Below, piece after piece: positions 1 through 7,333 of a stretch of 12,561 nucleotides of DNA. Each line of letters begins with the position of its first letter. Within the stretch, counting starts at the first letter, position 1. The stretch comes from Planctomycetia bacterium (lineage in GTDB: Bacteria; Planctomycetota; UBA1135; GCA-002686595). The position numbers and the translations under genes were made by a program. The stretch covers positions 1 through 12,561 of the forward strand of contig SXKQ01000189.1 in the NCBI GenBank assembly GCA_005778045.1, in the 5' to 3' direction. The notes beneath the pieces are model-generated. The model saw nothing but the letters and a program-made list of their open reading frames with translations, was not told the origin of the DNA and did not search any database.

Positions 1-858
1 AAGTTCGTCACCAGCCGCCAGATCGCGGCGCGCCTCGAGCTCGCCCAGATGCGCGACGTGGCGCTGATCGTCTCCCCCACCGCTGCCTCCGACACCTACG
101 AGGTCAAGGGCCGCGGCGTCATGCACCTCGGCGTGCTAGCCGAAAACATGCGGCGCGAGGGCTTCGAGTTCGCGGTCGGCAAGCCGCGCGTCATCCTCAA
201 GCAGGTCGATGGCGAGCTGTGCGAGCCGATGGAGCGCGCCATGATCGAGGTGCCGAGCGAGCACGCCGGCAAGATCATCGAGTTCCTCGGCCGCCGCCGC
301 GGCGAGATGCTCCACATGGAGCCCTTCGGCGTCACCAGCGTGCGCCTCGAGTTCCTCGTGCCCTCGCGCGGCCTGATCGGCGCGCGCACGGCGATGATGA
401 CGATGTCGAAGGGCGAAGCGATCCTGAGCCACGTGTTCGACTCGTGGCGCCCCGACCTAGGACCGGTCGTCGGCCGCACCAACGGCGTGCTGGTCGCCGA
501 CCGCTCCGGGGACTCGGTCCCCTACGGCATGTTCAACCTGCTCGACCGCGGCGAGTTCTTCATCGAGTCGGGCAGGCCCGTCTACGAGGGCATGATCGTC
601 GGCGAGAACAACAAGGACTCGGACCTCGACCTGAACGTCTGCCGCGAGAAGAAGCTCACGAACATCCGCTCGTCCGGCGCCGACGAGAACGTGAGCCTGC
701 CGCCGCCGCGCCAGATGTCGCTCGAGGAATGCCTCGAGTACATCGACGACGACGAGCTCGTCGAGATCACTCCCAAGAACCTGCGCCTGCGCAAGCGCAT
801 CCTGACTGCAGTCGAGCGCACCAAGGCCGCGCGCAAGGCGGCCAAGGCCGGCGTCTAG
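1..858 (+). CDS. typA: TypA/BipA ribosome-associated translational GTPase, 3' part (5' end outside window)
   Basis: The frame is open from base 1, so the gene enters from the left; the visible part is 285 codons of a protein normally about 600 residues long. The N-terminal GTPase domain is outside the window. What is seen is the end of the domain-III-like region (GRGVMHLGVLAENMRREGFE), the EF-G domain-V-like fold (EPMERAMIEVPSEHAGKII, then LGRRRGEM) and the TypA-specific C-terminal domain (LVPSRGLIGARTAMMT, VYEGMIVGENNKDSDLDLN, KKLTNIRSSGADE, DDELVEITPKNLRLRKRIL). These are textbook TypA signatures. TypA binds the ribosome in the cytoplasm and is linked to 50S assembly and stress or low-temperature growth in other bacteria. 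The Lys/Arg/Ala-rich tail ends in TAG. A hairpin follows within 30 bp, so the gene is probably the last in its transcript. Identification is firm. Confidence 0.96.
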   Translation, partial: KFVTSRQIAARLELAQMRDVALIVSPTAASDTYEVKGRGVMHLGVLAENMRREGFEFAVGKPRVILKQVDGELCEPMERAMIEVPSEHAGKIIEFLGRRRGEMLHMEPFGVTSVRLEFLVPSRGLIGARTAMMTMSKGEAILSHVFDSWRPDLGPVVGRTNGVLVADRSGDSVPYGMFNLLDRGEFFIESGRPVYEGMIVGENNKDSDLDLNVCREKKLTNIRSSGADENVSLPPPRQMSLEECLEYIDDDELVEITPKNLRLRKRILTAVERTKAARKAAKAGV

Positions 859-885
859 CCAACCCAAGCGTCCGGAACGTCGCGC

Positions 886-910
886 ACGGGCCAGCTTCGG
901 GCTGGCCCGT
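886..910 (+). terminator. Terminator hairpin after typA
   Basis: A perfect 10-bp inverted repeat (ACGGGCCAGC at 886-895, GCTGGCCCGT at 901-910) closes a TTCGG loop 27 bp after the typA stop. The T tract is poor (CGCATTTCG), as is usual in high-GC genomes. It lies between two co-oriented genes, separating typA from the cytochrome gene. Confidence 0.7.
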
Positions 911-962
911 CGCATTTCGACCCATGGGCGCTGTGCGCACGCTGAGCTAGCCTGTTGGCGCC

Positions 963-2621
963 ATGAAGGGTTCTCTGGTTGCACTCGGGCTGCTGGGACT
1001 TGCCATTTCCTGCGCGGTCGCGACGGACTCGACTCCCCTCGCCACGGGCTCCTCAGATGTCGCGCACGCCTCGGTCGCGCTGCGGGTCGAGGCCGGCGCG
1101 GGCGCGTTTCTCGACGCGCAGCGCTGCGCGCTGTGCCACAGCCGCTCGCCGCGCGCACGCGCCATGACAACGCTCAACGGCGACGATGCATCGCCCCACG
1201 GCACATGGAGCGCAACCATGATGGCCAACGCGTTCCGCGACCCGTACTGGCGCGCGCAGATGGCGCACGAGGTCGAGGCCGAGCCGCACAAGAAGGCCGA
1301 GATCGAGGGCCTGTGCCTGCGCTGCCACGCACCGACGGAGAGCCATCAGGCGCGACTCGACCGTCGCCCGACGCCGACGATCGAGGACGCGCTGCTCTCG
1401 CCGCTGGCGCACGACGGCGTCTCCTGCACGGTGTGCCATCAGGCCCAGCCGACGAACCTCGGCACTCCCGAGAGCTTCTCCGGCCAACTCGACATCCGCG
1501 ACGAGCAGCGCATCTTTGGACCGTACGCCAACCCGTCGACCGGCCCGATGCGCATGCACACTGGCTACACGCCCGAGCAGGGCGCGCACATCTCGTCCTC
1601 CGCGCTGTGCGCCACGTGCCACACGCTCTACACGCAGGCCGAGGGCTCGGAACGGCCGTTCCTCGAGCAGGCACCGTACCTCGAGTGGCGCAACAGCGTC
1701 TTCAGCGACGAGCACGGGCGCACGGACGAGTCCCGCAGCTGCGTCGAGTGCCACATGCCCGACGAGGGCTCGATGCGCATCGCGCGCAACCCCGGCGGCC
1801 GCGACTTCAACATCGAGGTCCGCGACAACGTACGCAGCCACGCGATGATCGGAGGCAACGCGTTCATGACCGACCTGCTGCGCAAGCACCGCGACGAGCT
1901 GCGGGTGACGGCGAGCGACGCCGCGCTCGAGCGCGTCGCTTCCGCCACACGCGCGCAGCTCGCGCACTCCACGGCGCGCATCGACGTGCGCAACGTGCAG
2001 CGCGCGAGCGGAAAGCTGCGGTTCGATCTCGCGGTGGAGAACCTCACGGGTCACAAGCTCCCGAGCGGATACCCGTCGCGCCGCGCGTGGCTTTCCGTCG
2101 AGGTGCGTGCCGGCGGAACGACGCTGTTCGAGTCGGGCGTGGTCGACACCGAAGGGCGAATCTCGGGCGTCTCCGACGAGCTAGCGCTGCCGCACTTCGA
2201 CGTCGTGACCTTGCCCGAGCAGGTGATCGTGTACGAGATGGTCGCGGTCGATCGCCATGGCGAACCCACGGTCTCGCTCGCGGAGATGGTCGCGCATCGC
2301 AAGGATACGCGCCTCCTGCCGCGTGGCTGGCGCGCCGACGGCCCGCATGCCGACGAGACGGCACCGGTCGGCACGCAGGGCGACGACGACTTCGCCGGCG
2401 GCGGCGACGTGGTGACCTACGCGCTGGCGTTGCCCGAGGACTCGAGCGGCGAGCTCCTGATCATCGCGCGCATGCTGTACCAGACGATCCCGTCCGCGTG
2501 GGCCGACGGGCTGCGCGACTCGCGCACTCAGGAAGCGCAGGACTTCCTGCGCATGTACGACGGCATGGAGAAGCTGCCCGAGACGCTGGCCACGGCCGCT
2601 AGGGTCGTCCCGGCGCAGTGA
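963..2621 (+). CDS. Pentahaem c-type cytochrome lipoprotein (multiheme cytochrome, C554-like)
   Basis: This 552-residue protein has five CxxCH haem-attachment motifs, at residues 55-59 (CALCH), 118-122 (CLRCH), 155-159 (CTVCH), 216-220 (CATCH) and 260-264 (CVECH). It is therefore an exported electron-transfer protein. A short hydrophobic N-terminus ends at Cys17 (LAISC), a slightly weak lipobox, so it may be membrane-anchored. The haem part spans about 50-300. The following roughly 250 residues have no haem motifs, look beta-rich and contain TGHKLPSGYPSRRAW (362-376). I recognise that stretch from uncharacterised multihaem cytochromes, and the spacing resembles the cytochrome c554 superfamily. 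Substrate and partner cannot be read from the sequence. No good Shine-Dalgarno precedes the ATG; the start is chosen because the signal peptide begins there. It is monocistronic in this window and converges with the sulfatase gene, 13 bp between stops. Confidence 0.88.
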   Translation: MKGSLVALGLLGLAISCAVATDSTPLATGSSDVAHASVALRVEAGAGAFLDAQRCALCHSRSPRARAMTTLNGDDASPHGTWSATMMANAFRDPYWRAQMAHEVEAEPHKKAEIEGLCLRCHAPTESHQARLDRRPTPTIEDALLSPLAHDGVSCTVCHQAQPTNLGTPESFSGQLDIRDEQRIFGPYANPSTGPMRMHTGYTPEQGAHISSSALCATCHTLYTQAEGSERPFLEQAPYLEWRNSVFSDEHGRTDESRSCVECHMPDEGSMRIARNPGGRDFNIEVRDNVRSHAMIGGNAFMTDLLRKHRDELRVTASDAALERVASATRAQLAHSTARIDVRNVQRASGKLRFDLAVENLTGHKLPSGYPSRRAWLSVEVRAGGTTLFESGVVDTEGRISGVSDELALPHFDVVTLPEQVIVYEMVAVDRHGEPTVSLAEMVAHRKDTRLLPRGWRADGPHADETAPVGTQGDDDFAGGGDVVTYALALPEDSSGELLIIARMLYQTIPSAWADGLRDSRTQEAQDFLRMYDGMEKLPETLATAARVVPAQ

Positions 2622-2634
2622 AGCTCGCCCGCGC

Positions 2635-4122
2635 TCAGTAGCCGAGCATCTCGAGCATCTTCTTGTGCTCCGCGTCGCGATCGGCGCCCTCGGCGGGCGC
2701 TCCGATCGGCCGCACGGAACGCAGGAGGCGCCCGAGGCCCTCGCGCAGCCGCTGGGCGACCTCGGGGTTCTGCACCGAGACGTCGACGAGCTCGCCCGGA
2801 TCCTGCTCGAGGTCGTAGAGCGCGGCCGGACCGCCGAGCTGTTGCACCAGCTTCCAGCGCCCCGCCTCCGTGCACGACATCAGTCCGCTCTCGAAGCGCG
2901 CGACGTCGTGCTGCGGGTACTCCTTGCGCATCGCGGCGAGCGGCTTGGAGAAGGGCCGCTGGTAGTCCGAGATGCGCACGCGGGTCGCCTTCGGTGCGAG
3001 CAGGCTCTGCGCGTGGCGCACACCGAGCTCCGGCACGGGCACGCCCGCGAGTTCGAGCAGCGTCGGGAAGAGGTCCATCGACATCACGGGGCTGCGATCG
3101 CGGCCGGGAGCGAAGCGCGCGGGGTAGCGCACGACGAGCGGCACGCGCACGAGCGCCTGGTTGAGCGCGTACTGGTGATCGAGCAGGTGCTGGTCGCCCA
3201 GATTCTCGCCGTGGTCGGCGGTGACGATGATCACCGTGTCGTCCGCGATGCCGCGCGCCTCGAGCTCCGCGACGAGTCCCGCGAATAGGCCGTCGAGCTC
3301 GAGCAGCGCCGCGTCGTACACGTCGCGCAGCACCTCGAGCTGCTCGGGCGGGTACTCGTACAGCCCGAAGCAGTACGCCCACGTGTCCTTCCAGCTGAAC
3401 TCGGTCGCGTAGGTCGCCTCGACCTCCGCGGGAGTGAGCAGTCGCTCGCGCACCTCGCGCGGCGGGATCAGCGGCCGGTGCGACTCCATGTAGTTGAAGA
3501 ACGCGAGGAACGGCTGGTCTTTCTGCGCGCGGCCATCGAGCCAGCGCGCGAAGCCCTCGCGTCCGAGCTCGCCGGCGGCCTTGATGACCCACGGGTTGGC
3601 GCCGCGATCCTCGATACGCTGTGCGAGCTCGCGCATCGACACGCTCGCTGGCACCTTGCGCTGGAAGATCTCGATCGCGCGTTCGCGCACCGACTCGTCG
3701 AACGGGTGCTCCTCGACCTCGAAGCCCTGCAGGAAGTTCTCTGTGCGCGAGATGTGCGGATTCGCGGCCCACGCGTAGGTCGAGTAGCCCGCGCCGCGCA
3801 GGTGCTCGGCCACGGTGACGAGCTTGTCGTCGAGGTACTCCGCGCCATGCATCGCGCCGTGCTCCGCCGGCAGCAGACCCGTGAACATCGACGCATGCGA
3901 CGGCACCGTCCAGCACGAGGAGGACTGACAGTCCTCGAACACGCGCGCCTTCTGGGCGAATTCCTCGAGGTACGGCGTCGTCTTACGCTCGTACCCGTAG
4001 AGGCTCAGGTGGTCCGCGCGCGTCGTATCCCAGACGACCCACAGCACGTTGGGGCGCTGCGGCTCGGGCGCGCAGCCGAGCAGCGCGATCGCACACCCGG
4101 CGGCGAGCAGGCTACGCAGCAT
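2635..4122 (-). CDS. Sulfatase-superfamily lipoprotein with Thr at the catalytic position (second sulfatase-like gene of the operon)
   Basis: This 495-residue protein belongs to the alkaline phosphatase/sulfatase superfamily (PF00884-like). A signal peptide ends in a canonical lipobox, LLGC at 14-17, so the protein is lipid-anchored outside the inner membrane. Family landmarks are PNVLWVVWDTTRADHLSLYG (24-43, with metal-ligand Asp32), the active-site segment TVPSHASMFTG (72-82), ESHRP (213-217) and the metal motif DHGEN (303-307). In the active-site segment Thr72 sits where sulfatases have the formylglycine Cys/Ser, and His76 where they have the Arg of CxPxR. Classical formylglycine chemistry is therefore not expected; the substrate may be a phospho- or sulfo-ester. 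It ends in MLEMLGY, echoing the LGY near the end of the other sulfatase-like protein. Its ATG overlaps the end of the glycosyltransferase gene by 11 bp and has GGAG (4128-4131) 5 bp upstream, suggesting translational coupling. Confidence 0.9.
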   Translation of the reverse strand: MLRSLLAAGCAIALLGCAPEPQRPNVLWVVWDTTRADHLSLYGYERKTTPYLEEFAQKARVFEDCQSSSCWTVPSHASMFTGLLPAEHGAMHGAEYLDDKLVTVAEHLRGAGYSTYAWAANPHISRTENFLQGFEVEEHPFDESVRERAIEIFQRKVPASVSMRELAQRIEDRGANPWVIKAAGELGREGFARWLDGRAQKDQPFLAFFNYMESHRPLIPPREVRERLLTPAEVEATYATEFSWKDTWAYCFGLYEYPPEQLEVLRDVYDAALLELDGLFAGLVAELEARGIADDTVIIVTADHGENLGDQHLLDHQYALNQALVRVPLVVRYPARFAPGRDRSPVMSMDLFPTLLELAGVPVPELGVRHAQSLLAPKATRVRISDYQRPFSKPLAAMRKEYPQHDVARFESGLMSCTEAGRWKLVQQLGGPAALYDLEQDPGELVDVSVQNPEVAQRLREGLGRLLRSVRPIGAPAEGADRDAEHKKMLEMLGY

Positions 4123-5512
4123 GGCGGCTCCGTCGCTGGAAGCGATCCCACACGGTCACGGCCCCGGCCCCCGCGCACAGCATGAAGAGCGGCATGATCG
4201 GCAGCCGGAAGCGCGTGAGGCCGAAGGTCACCATGTGGATCGCCGAATAGTAGTAGACGAGGAGCAGCGTGAGCGCCACGAGCGGCGTGCGGGCTCGCGC
4301 ATACATCCACGGCAGCGCGAGTAGCAGCACCAGCACGTAGGCGACAACGCAGGCCCATGTGAGTGCGATCTCGAGCCCGCGGGGGATCTCGCCGTAGCCG
4401 CGCTTGAACAGGTGGCGCATCACGAACGAGGTCGGATTCCAGAGATCGACGAGCTTGTACCACCCGCGCTCCGCGGTCCAGTTCAGGTCGTCGAGCACGA
4501 ACTCGACCGCGGCCGCCTCACTGCCCTGCATCATCTGCAGGTCCGTCGGCTTCTCGACTTTCAGTCGATCGCGCACCACGCGCACGATCTGGCTGCCGCC
4601 CACCTCCGCGACCGGTGCGTTGGTCCACGCGCTGAACGGCGCGGGAAAGCGCACGTTCCAGTCCGAGCCGAAGCGTCGCCGCGCGTACGCAGCCGGCTGG
4701 TTGCCGCGCCACAGGTTGTAGGGCCCGCTCGAGTCCATCAGCACGAAGCCACCGTGCACGCGCGTGTTGCGGATCGCCCACGGCGCGACGCACGCGCCCC
4801 ACGCGAGGGACGCGAGCAGCACGAACGAGAGCGCGCGCCGCCAATGCTCGCGATTCCACAGCACATACCACGCCGCGAGCAGCGGTAGCAGGTAGAGCGC
4901 CGAGGACTTCACGTAGCACGCTGCCGCGAAGATCGCTCCCACCGCGAGCGCCGAGCCCCAGCGCCAGCCATTGCGCAATCGCACGACGATGCACAGCCCG
5001 GCGAGCAGCAGGAAGATGAACAGCGTCTCGTTGAAGAGGTAGTGCGTGAACGAGACCAGCGTCGGGTCGAGCGCGAAGAACCACGCGCCGACGAGCGCCG
5101 CGCGATGCCCGACGAAGTCGCGGCCTAGGCGATAGACGAGCCACGTCGAGGCGGCGCCGAGCAGCACCTGCACGAGCTTGACCCACTGGTCATCGCGCCC
5201 GAGGAGTCCCATCACGAGCGCCATGAACGCCGAGTAGCCCGGCGCCTGATACGCGCCCGTATAGCGCTGGAGTGTGTGCAGCTGGCGCTCGCCGGGGTTC
5301 TGCACCCACGACTGGTACGAGCCCGTATAGCCCTTGCCGTCGAGCAGGTCCTCCGCGCGCTGCACGTACGTGATCTGGTCGTTCCACGGCTCCGCATCGC
5401 GCGCGAGCCACAGCACCGCGAGCCGCACGCACAGCGCCGCGAGCACGACGAGCAGCACGCCCCGTCGCTCGCGCCGCGCCGCCGCGACCGTATCCCCCGT
5501 CGGGCTCTCCAC
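4112..5512 (-). CDS. GT39/ArnT-like integral membrane glycosyltransferase (GT-C fold)
   Basis: This 466-residue polytopic membrane protein has about ten hydrophobic segments (for example 18-37, 158-178, 227-247, 383-400, 410-430, 438-454). After the first segment comes a periplasmic loop with PWNDQITYVQRAEDLL, where Asp45 is the likely catalytic acidic residue of GT39 enzymes. Later landmarks are APWAIRNTRVHGGFV (243-257), GPYNLWRGNQP (263-273) and RFRLPIMP (434-441), the usual pattern of bacterial dolichyl-phosphate-mannose mannosyltransferase-like/ArnT-like proteins. Such enzymes move a sugar from a polyprenyl-phosphate carrier onto a lipid or protein on the outer face of the cytoplasmic membrane; acceptor and sugar cannot be read here. 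The start is GTG (CAC at 5510-5512), 10 bp after the stop of the upstream sulfatase-like gene, with GGGAG 4 bp ahead. The 3' end overlaps the next gene, so all three are one operon. Confidence 0.88.
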   Translation of the reverse strand: MESPTGDTVAAARRERRGVLLVVLAALCVRLAVLWLARDAEPWNDQITYVQRAEDLLDGKGYTGSYQSWVQNPGERQLHTLQRYTGAYQAPGYSAFMALVMGLLGRDDQWVKLVQVLLGAASTWLVYRLGRDFVGHRAALVGAWFFALDPTLVSFTHYLFNETLFIFLLLAGLCIVVRLRNGWRWGSALAVGAIFAAACYVKSSALYLLPLLAAWYVLWNREHWRRALSFVLLASLAWGACVAPWAIRNTRVHGGFVLMDSSGPYNLWRGNQPAAYARRRFGSDWNVRFPAPFSAWTNAPVAEVGGSQIVRVVRDRLKVEKPTDLQMMQGSEAAAVEFVLDDLNWTAERGWYKLVDLWNPTSFVMRHLFKRGYGEIPRGLEIALTWACVVAYVLVLLLALPWMYARARTPLVALTLLLVYYYSAIHMVTFGLTRFRLPIMPLFMLCAGAGAVTVWDRFQRRSRHAA

Positions 5513-5522
5513 GGGGCTCCCG

Positions 5523-7046
5523 TCAGGGCCGCTTGCCCTGCTCCTTGGGCTGTTCCGGCTCGACTTCAGGCTCGCCCTCGGGCTCCGGCTCCTCCGCCGG
5601 CCGCTCCGGCACCGCCGGCTCGCCGTTGCGCCCGTCCTCGCCGCCGAGGTAGCCGAGCGCCTGCATCTGCTTGAGCAACTCCGGGTCCGCCTCGCCCGCC
5701 TGCGCCGGCCCGAGCTCGGCTCCGCGCCGCTTCTGCAGCTCCATCATCAGCTGCATCTCGCGCTTGCTGGCCTTGGCCTGCGCCGCGTCCTTCGCTGCGA
5801 GGTCCGCGAGCTCGTGCGGATCGCCCTTGCGATCGAAGAGCTGGTCGCCGACCTCGGGCTCGTGGATGAACTTCCAGCGCGGCGTCGTGATCGCGTACAT
5901 CTCGCCCGGATCCTCGGCGAGCTCGCGCCCCGTGCGCTGCGCGAACACGGGACGTTCCTCGAAGTCGCTCGCGAGCGCGTCGACGCCCGTCGCCAGCTGG
6001 AAGAAGTCGTTCCACTTCGGCGTCTCGAACGGCTGCACGCGCCCCAGCGCCGTCGGCAGCATGTCGATCAGGCTGACGAGCTGCCCCACACGGCCCGGCG
6101 CGACGCCGGCAGCCTTGGGGAAGCGCATCACGAGCGGCACGCGCAGCTGCTCGTCCCACACCAGCCCGTGCGCGGTCCACTCGTGCTGGTTCAGGCCCTC
6201 GCCGTGGTCGGCGGTGAGCAACACGATGCTCGAGTCGAGCACGCCCTTGCGCTTGAGCGCCTCGAGCAGCACTCCGAACTGCTCGTCCGCGTAGCGCACC
6301 TCGCCGCAGTAGTTGTCGAGCGCCGGCCGCGTCTCCGTGCGCTTGCGCGCGTTGCTGCGCACCGCCGCCTCGGGCAGCTTGCGCTCGGCGATCCACGCTT
6401 CCTTCGGTTCCGCGTCCGTGCCGCGGAACAGCGTGTCGTAGGGCGCCGGCGCGCGGTGCGGCCAGTGCGGATCGTAGAAGTGCACCCACAGGAAGAACGG
6501 CTGGCTCGCCTGCTGCTCGAGCCACGGCAGCGTCTTCGAGAGCGTCTCGCCGGCCTTGCGCTCGACGGCCTTGTCCTCGGGCTCGCTCCAGACCTCGAAG
6601 CCAGCCGCGATCCCCGACGGCGCCTTGAGCGGCGCGGCGCTGACGAAGCCCGCAGTCGTGTACCCCGCCTCCTTCGCCACCTGCGCGAACGACACCATCC
6701 CGCTCGCCCAGCCGAACGGCTTGCCGCCGTGCATCAGGTTGGCGGTGATGCCGTGCTCGAGCGGATAGCGCGCGGTGAGCATCGACGCGTGGCTCGGCAG
6801 CGTCGTCGCCATGGCCGCGTAAGCCTGGTCAAACACCAGCGACTCCTTGGCGAAGGCGTCGATGTTGGGGCTCGTGTCGCGGAAGTAGCCGTAGCAGCCG
6901 AGGTGGTCCGCGCGCAGCGTGTCGATCGTGACGAGCACGATGTTGGGCCGCTCGAGCCGCGGCTGCGAGTCGCCACAGCCTGCGAGAGCGAGCGCCACGG
7001 CGAGCGACGCCAGCGCGCGCGGGGTCCGGTTCCTGGGAGTGAGCAT
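5523..7046 (-). CDS. Sulfatase-superfamily lipoprotein with Thr at the catalytic position and an acidic Pro/Glu tail (first gene of the operon)
   Basis: This 507-residue sulfatase-superfamily protein is a paralogue of the third gene of the operon. The lipobox LAGC (21-24) gives a mature lipoprotein beginning at Cys24. Landmarks are PNIVLVTIDTLRADHLGCYG (34-53, Asp42 as metal ligand), the active-site segment TLPSHASML (82-90), FYDPHWPH (190-197), DHGEGLNQHEW (280-290) and a C-terminal QALGYLGG. Thr82 and His86 replace the Cys/Ser and Arg of the sulfatase CxPxR signature, so formylglycine is not expected. Beyond LGY there is a roughly 38-residue tail (469-507) dominated by Glu and Pro, probably disordered and surface-exposed; the paralogue lacks it. 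The ATG has AGGAA 8 bp upstream (7052-7059 region, minus strand), and a TATACT box lies about 40 bp upstream. It is transcribed divergently from the propeller-protein pair. Confidence 0.9.
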   Translation of the reverse strand: MLTPRNRTPRALASLAVALALAGCGDSQPRLERPNIVLVTIDTLRADHLGCYGYFRDTSPNIDAFAKESLVFDQAYAAMATTLPSHASMLTARYPLEHGITANLMHGGKPFGWASGMVSFAQVAKEAGYTTAGFVSAAPLKAPSGIAAGFEVWSEPEDKAVERKAGETLSKTLPWLEQQASQPFFLWVHFYDPHWPHRAPAPYDTLFRGTDAEPKEAWIAERKLPEAAVRSNARKRTETRPALDNYCGEVRYADEQFGVLLEALKRKGVLDSSIVLLTADHGEGLNQHEWTAHGLVWDEQLRVPLVMRFPKAAGVAPGRVGQLVSLIDMLPTALGRVQPFETPKWNDFFQLATGVDALASDFEERPVFAQRTGRELAEDPGEMYAITTPRWKFIHEPEVGDQLFDRKGDPHELADLAAKDAAQAKASKREMQLMMELQKRRGAELGPAQAGEADPELLKQMQALGYLGGEDGRNGEPAVPERPAEEPEPEGEPEVEPEQPKEQGKRP

Positions 7047-7085
7047 GCGACGGGTTCCTGCCCCATCGAGCGGGGCCGGTCGAGA

Positions 7086-7091
7086 AGTATA
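7086..7091 (-). promoter_or_regulatory. Candidate -10 box for the sulfatase/GT39 operon
   Basis: Read on the minus strand, 7091-7086 is TATACT, one base from the TATAAT consensus and the only AT-rich hexamer in a very GC-rich divergent region. It would place the transcript start near 7079 and a leader of about 33 nt before the ATG at 7046. The expected -35 position (around 7109-7114, CGCGAC) matches TTGACA poorly, so this remains a candidate. Confidence 0.4.
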
Positions 7092-7140
7092 GACCGCGCG
7101 CCGCCCACGTCGCGCGCGCCGCCCCCTCGGTCCAGAGGGC

Positions 7141-7158
7141 CCAGTACGTACGCACTGG
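7141..7158. promoter_or_regulatory. 18-bp near-perfect dyad in the divergent intergenic region, possible operator
   Basis: CCAGTACGTACGCACTGG is palindromic at 8 of 9 base pairs; only the pair 7146/7153 fails. It lies upstream of both the operon -10 candidate and the propeller genes, where a shared regulator could bind. No regulator family was recognised from the sequence of the site. Confidence 0.3.
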
Positions 7159-7210
7159 CTGGCAAGAAGTTCCGGGTGCGTCTGCCGTGCTCGGCGAATT
7201 CAGCCCGCAC

Positions 7211-7243
7211 TGTCTCGACACGAGACTGTGCCGGTGTCTCGAC
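7211..7243. promoter_or_regulatory. TGTCTCGAC direct repeat with inverted half-site, possible regulatory site
   Basis: TGTCTCGAC occurs at 7211-7219 and again at 7235-7243, 24 bp apart from start to start (about two helical turns). The first copy also forms the dyad GTCTCGACACGAGAC (7212-7226, 6-bp arms, 3-bp centre). The arrangement looks like tandem protein-binding half-sites about 90-120 bp upstream of the ATG at 7334. Confidence 0.25.
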
Positions 7244-7250
7244 GTCCGCC

Positions 7251-7280
7251 TTCCCCCCCGAGGCGGCCATCGCGGGGGAA
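7251..7280 (+). promoter_or_regulatory. Hairpin in the presumed leader of the first propeller gene
   Basis: TTCCCCCCCG (7251-7260) can pair with CGCGGGGGAA (7271-7280) at 9 of 10 positions around a 10-base loop, about 55 bp before the ATG at 7334. It could be a leader structure or terminate read-in transcription, but hairpins are common in such GC-rich DNA. No run of T follows. Confidence 0.2.
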
Positions 7281-7333
7281 GATCTGGAGCTCGCCTCCCG
7301 GGGCGCTCCCGATTGTCCATTCCCGGAGTCCCC

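Noticed and set aside
2528..3916. A 462-codon minus-strand open frame overlapping the second sulfatase-like gene in another frame
   Set aside because: It is Arg/Ala-rich with no motif, and the overlapping frame carries the lipobox, metal ligands and active-site segment.
7158..7176. Possible sigma-54 promoter (TGGC...TTCC) upstream of the first propeller gene
   Set aside because: The GG and GC elements do not have the required spacing and the -12 element is absent.
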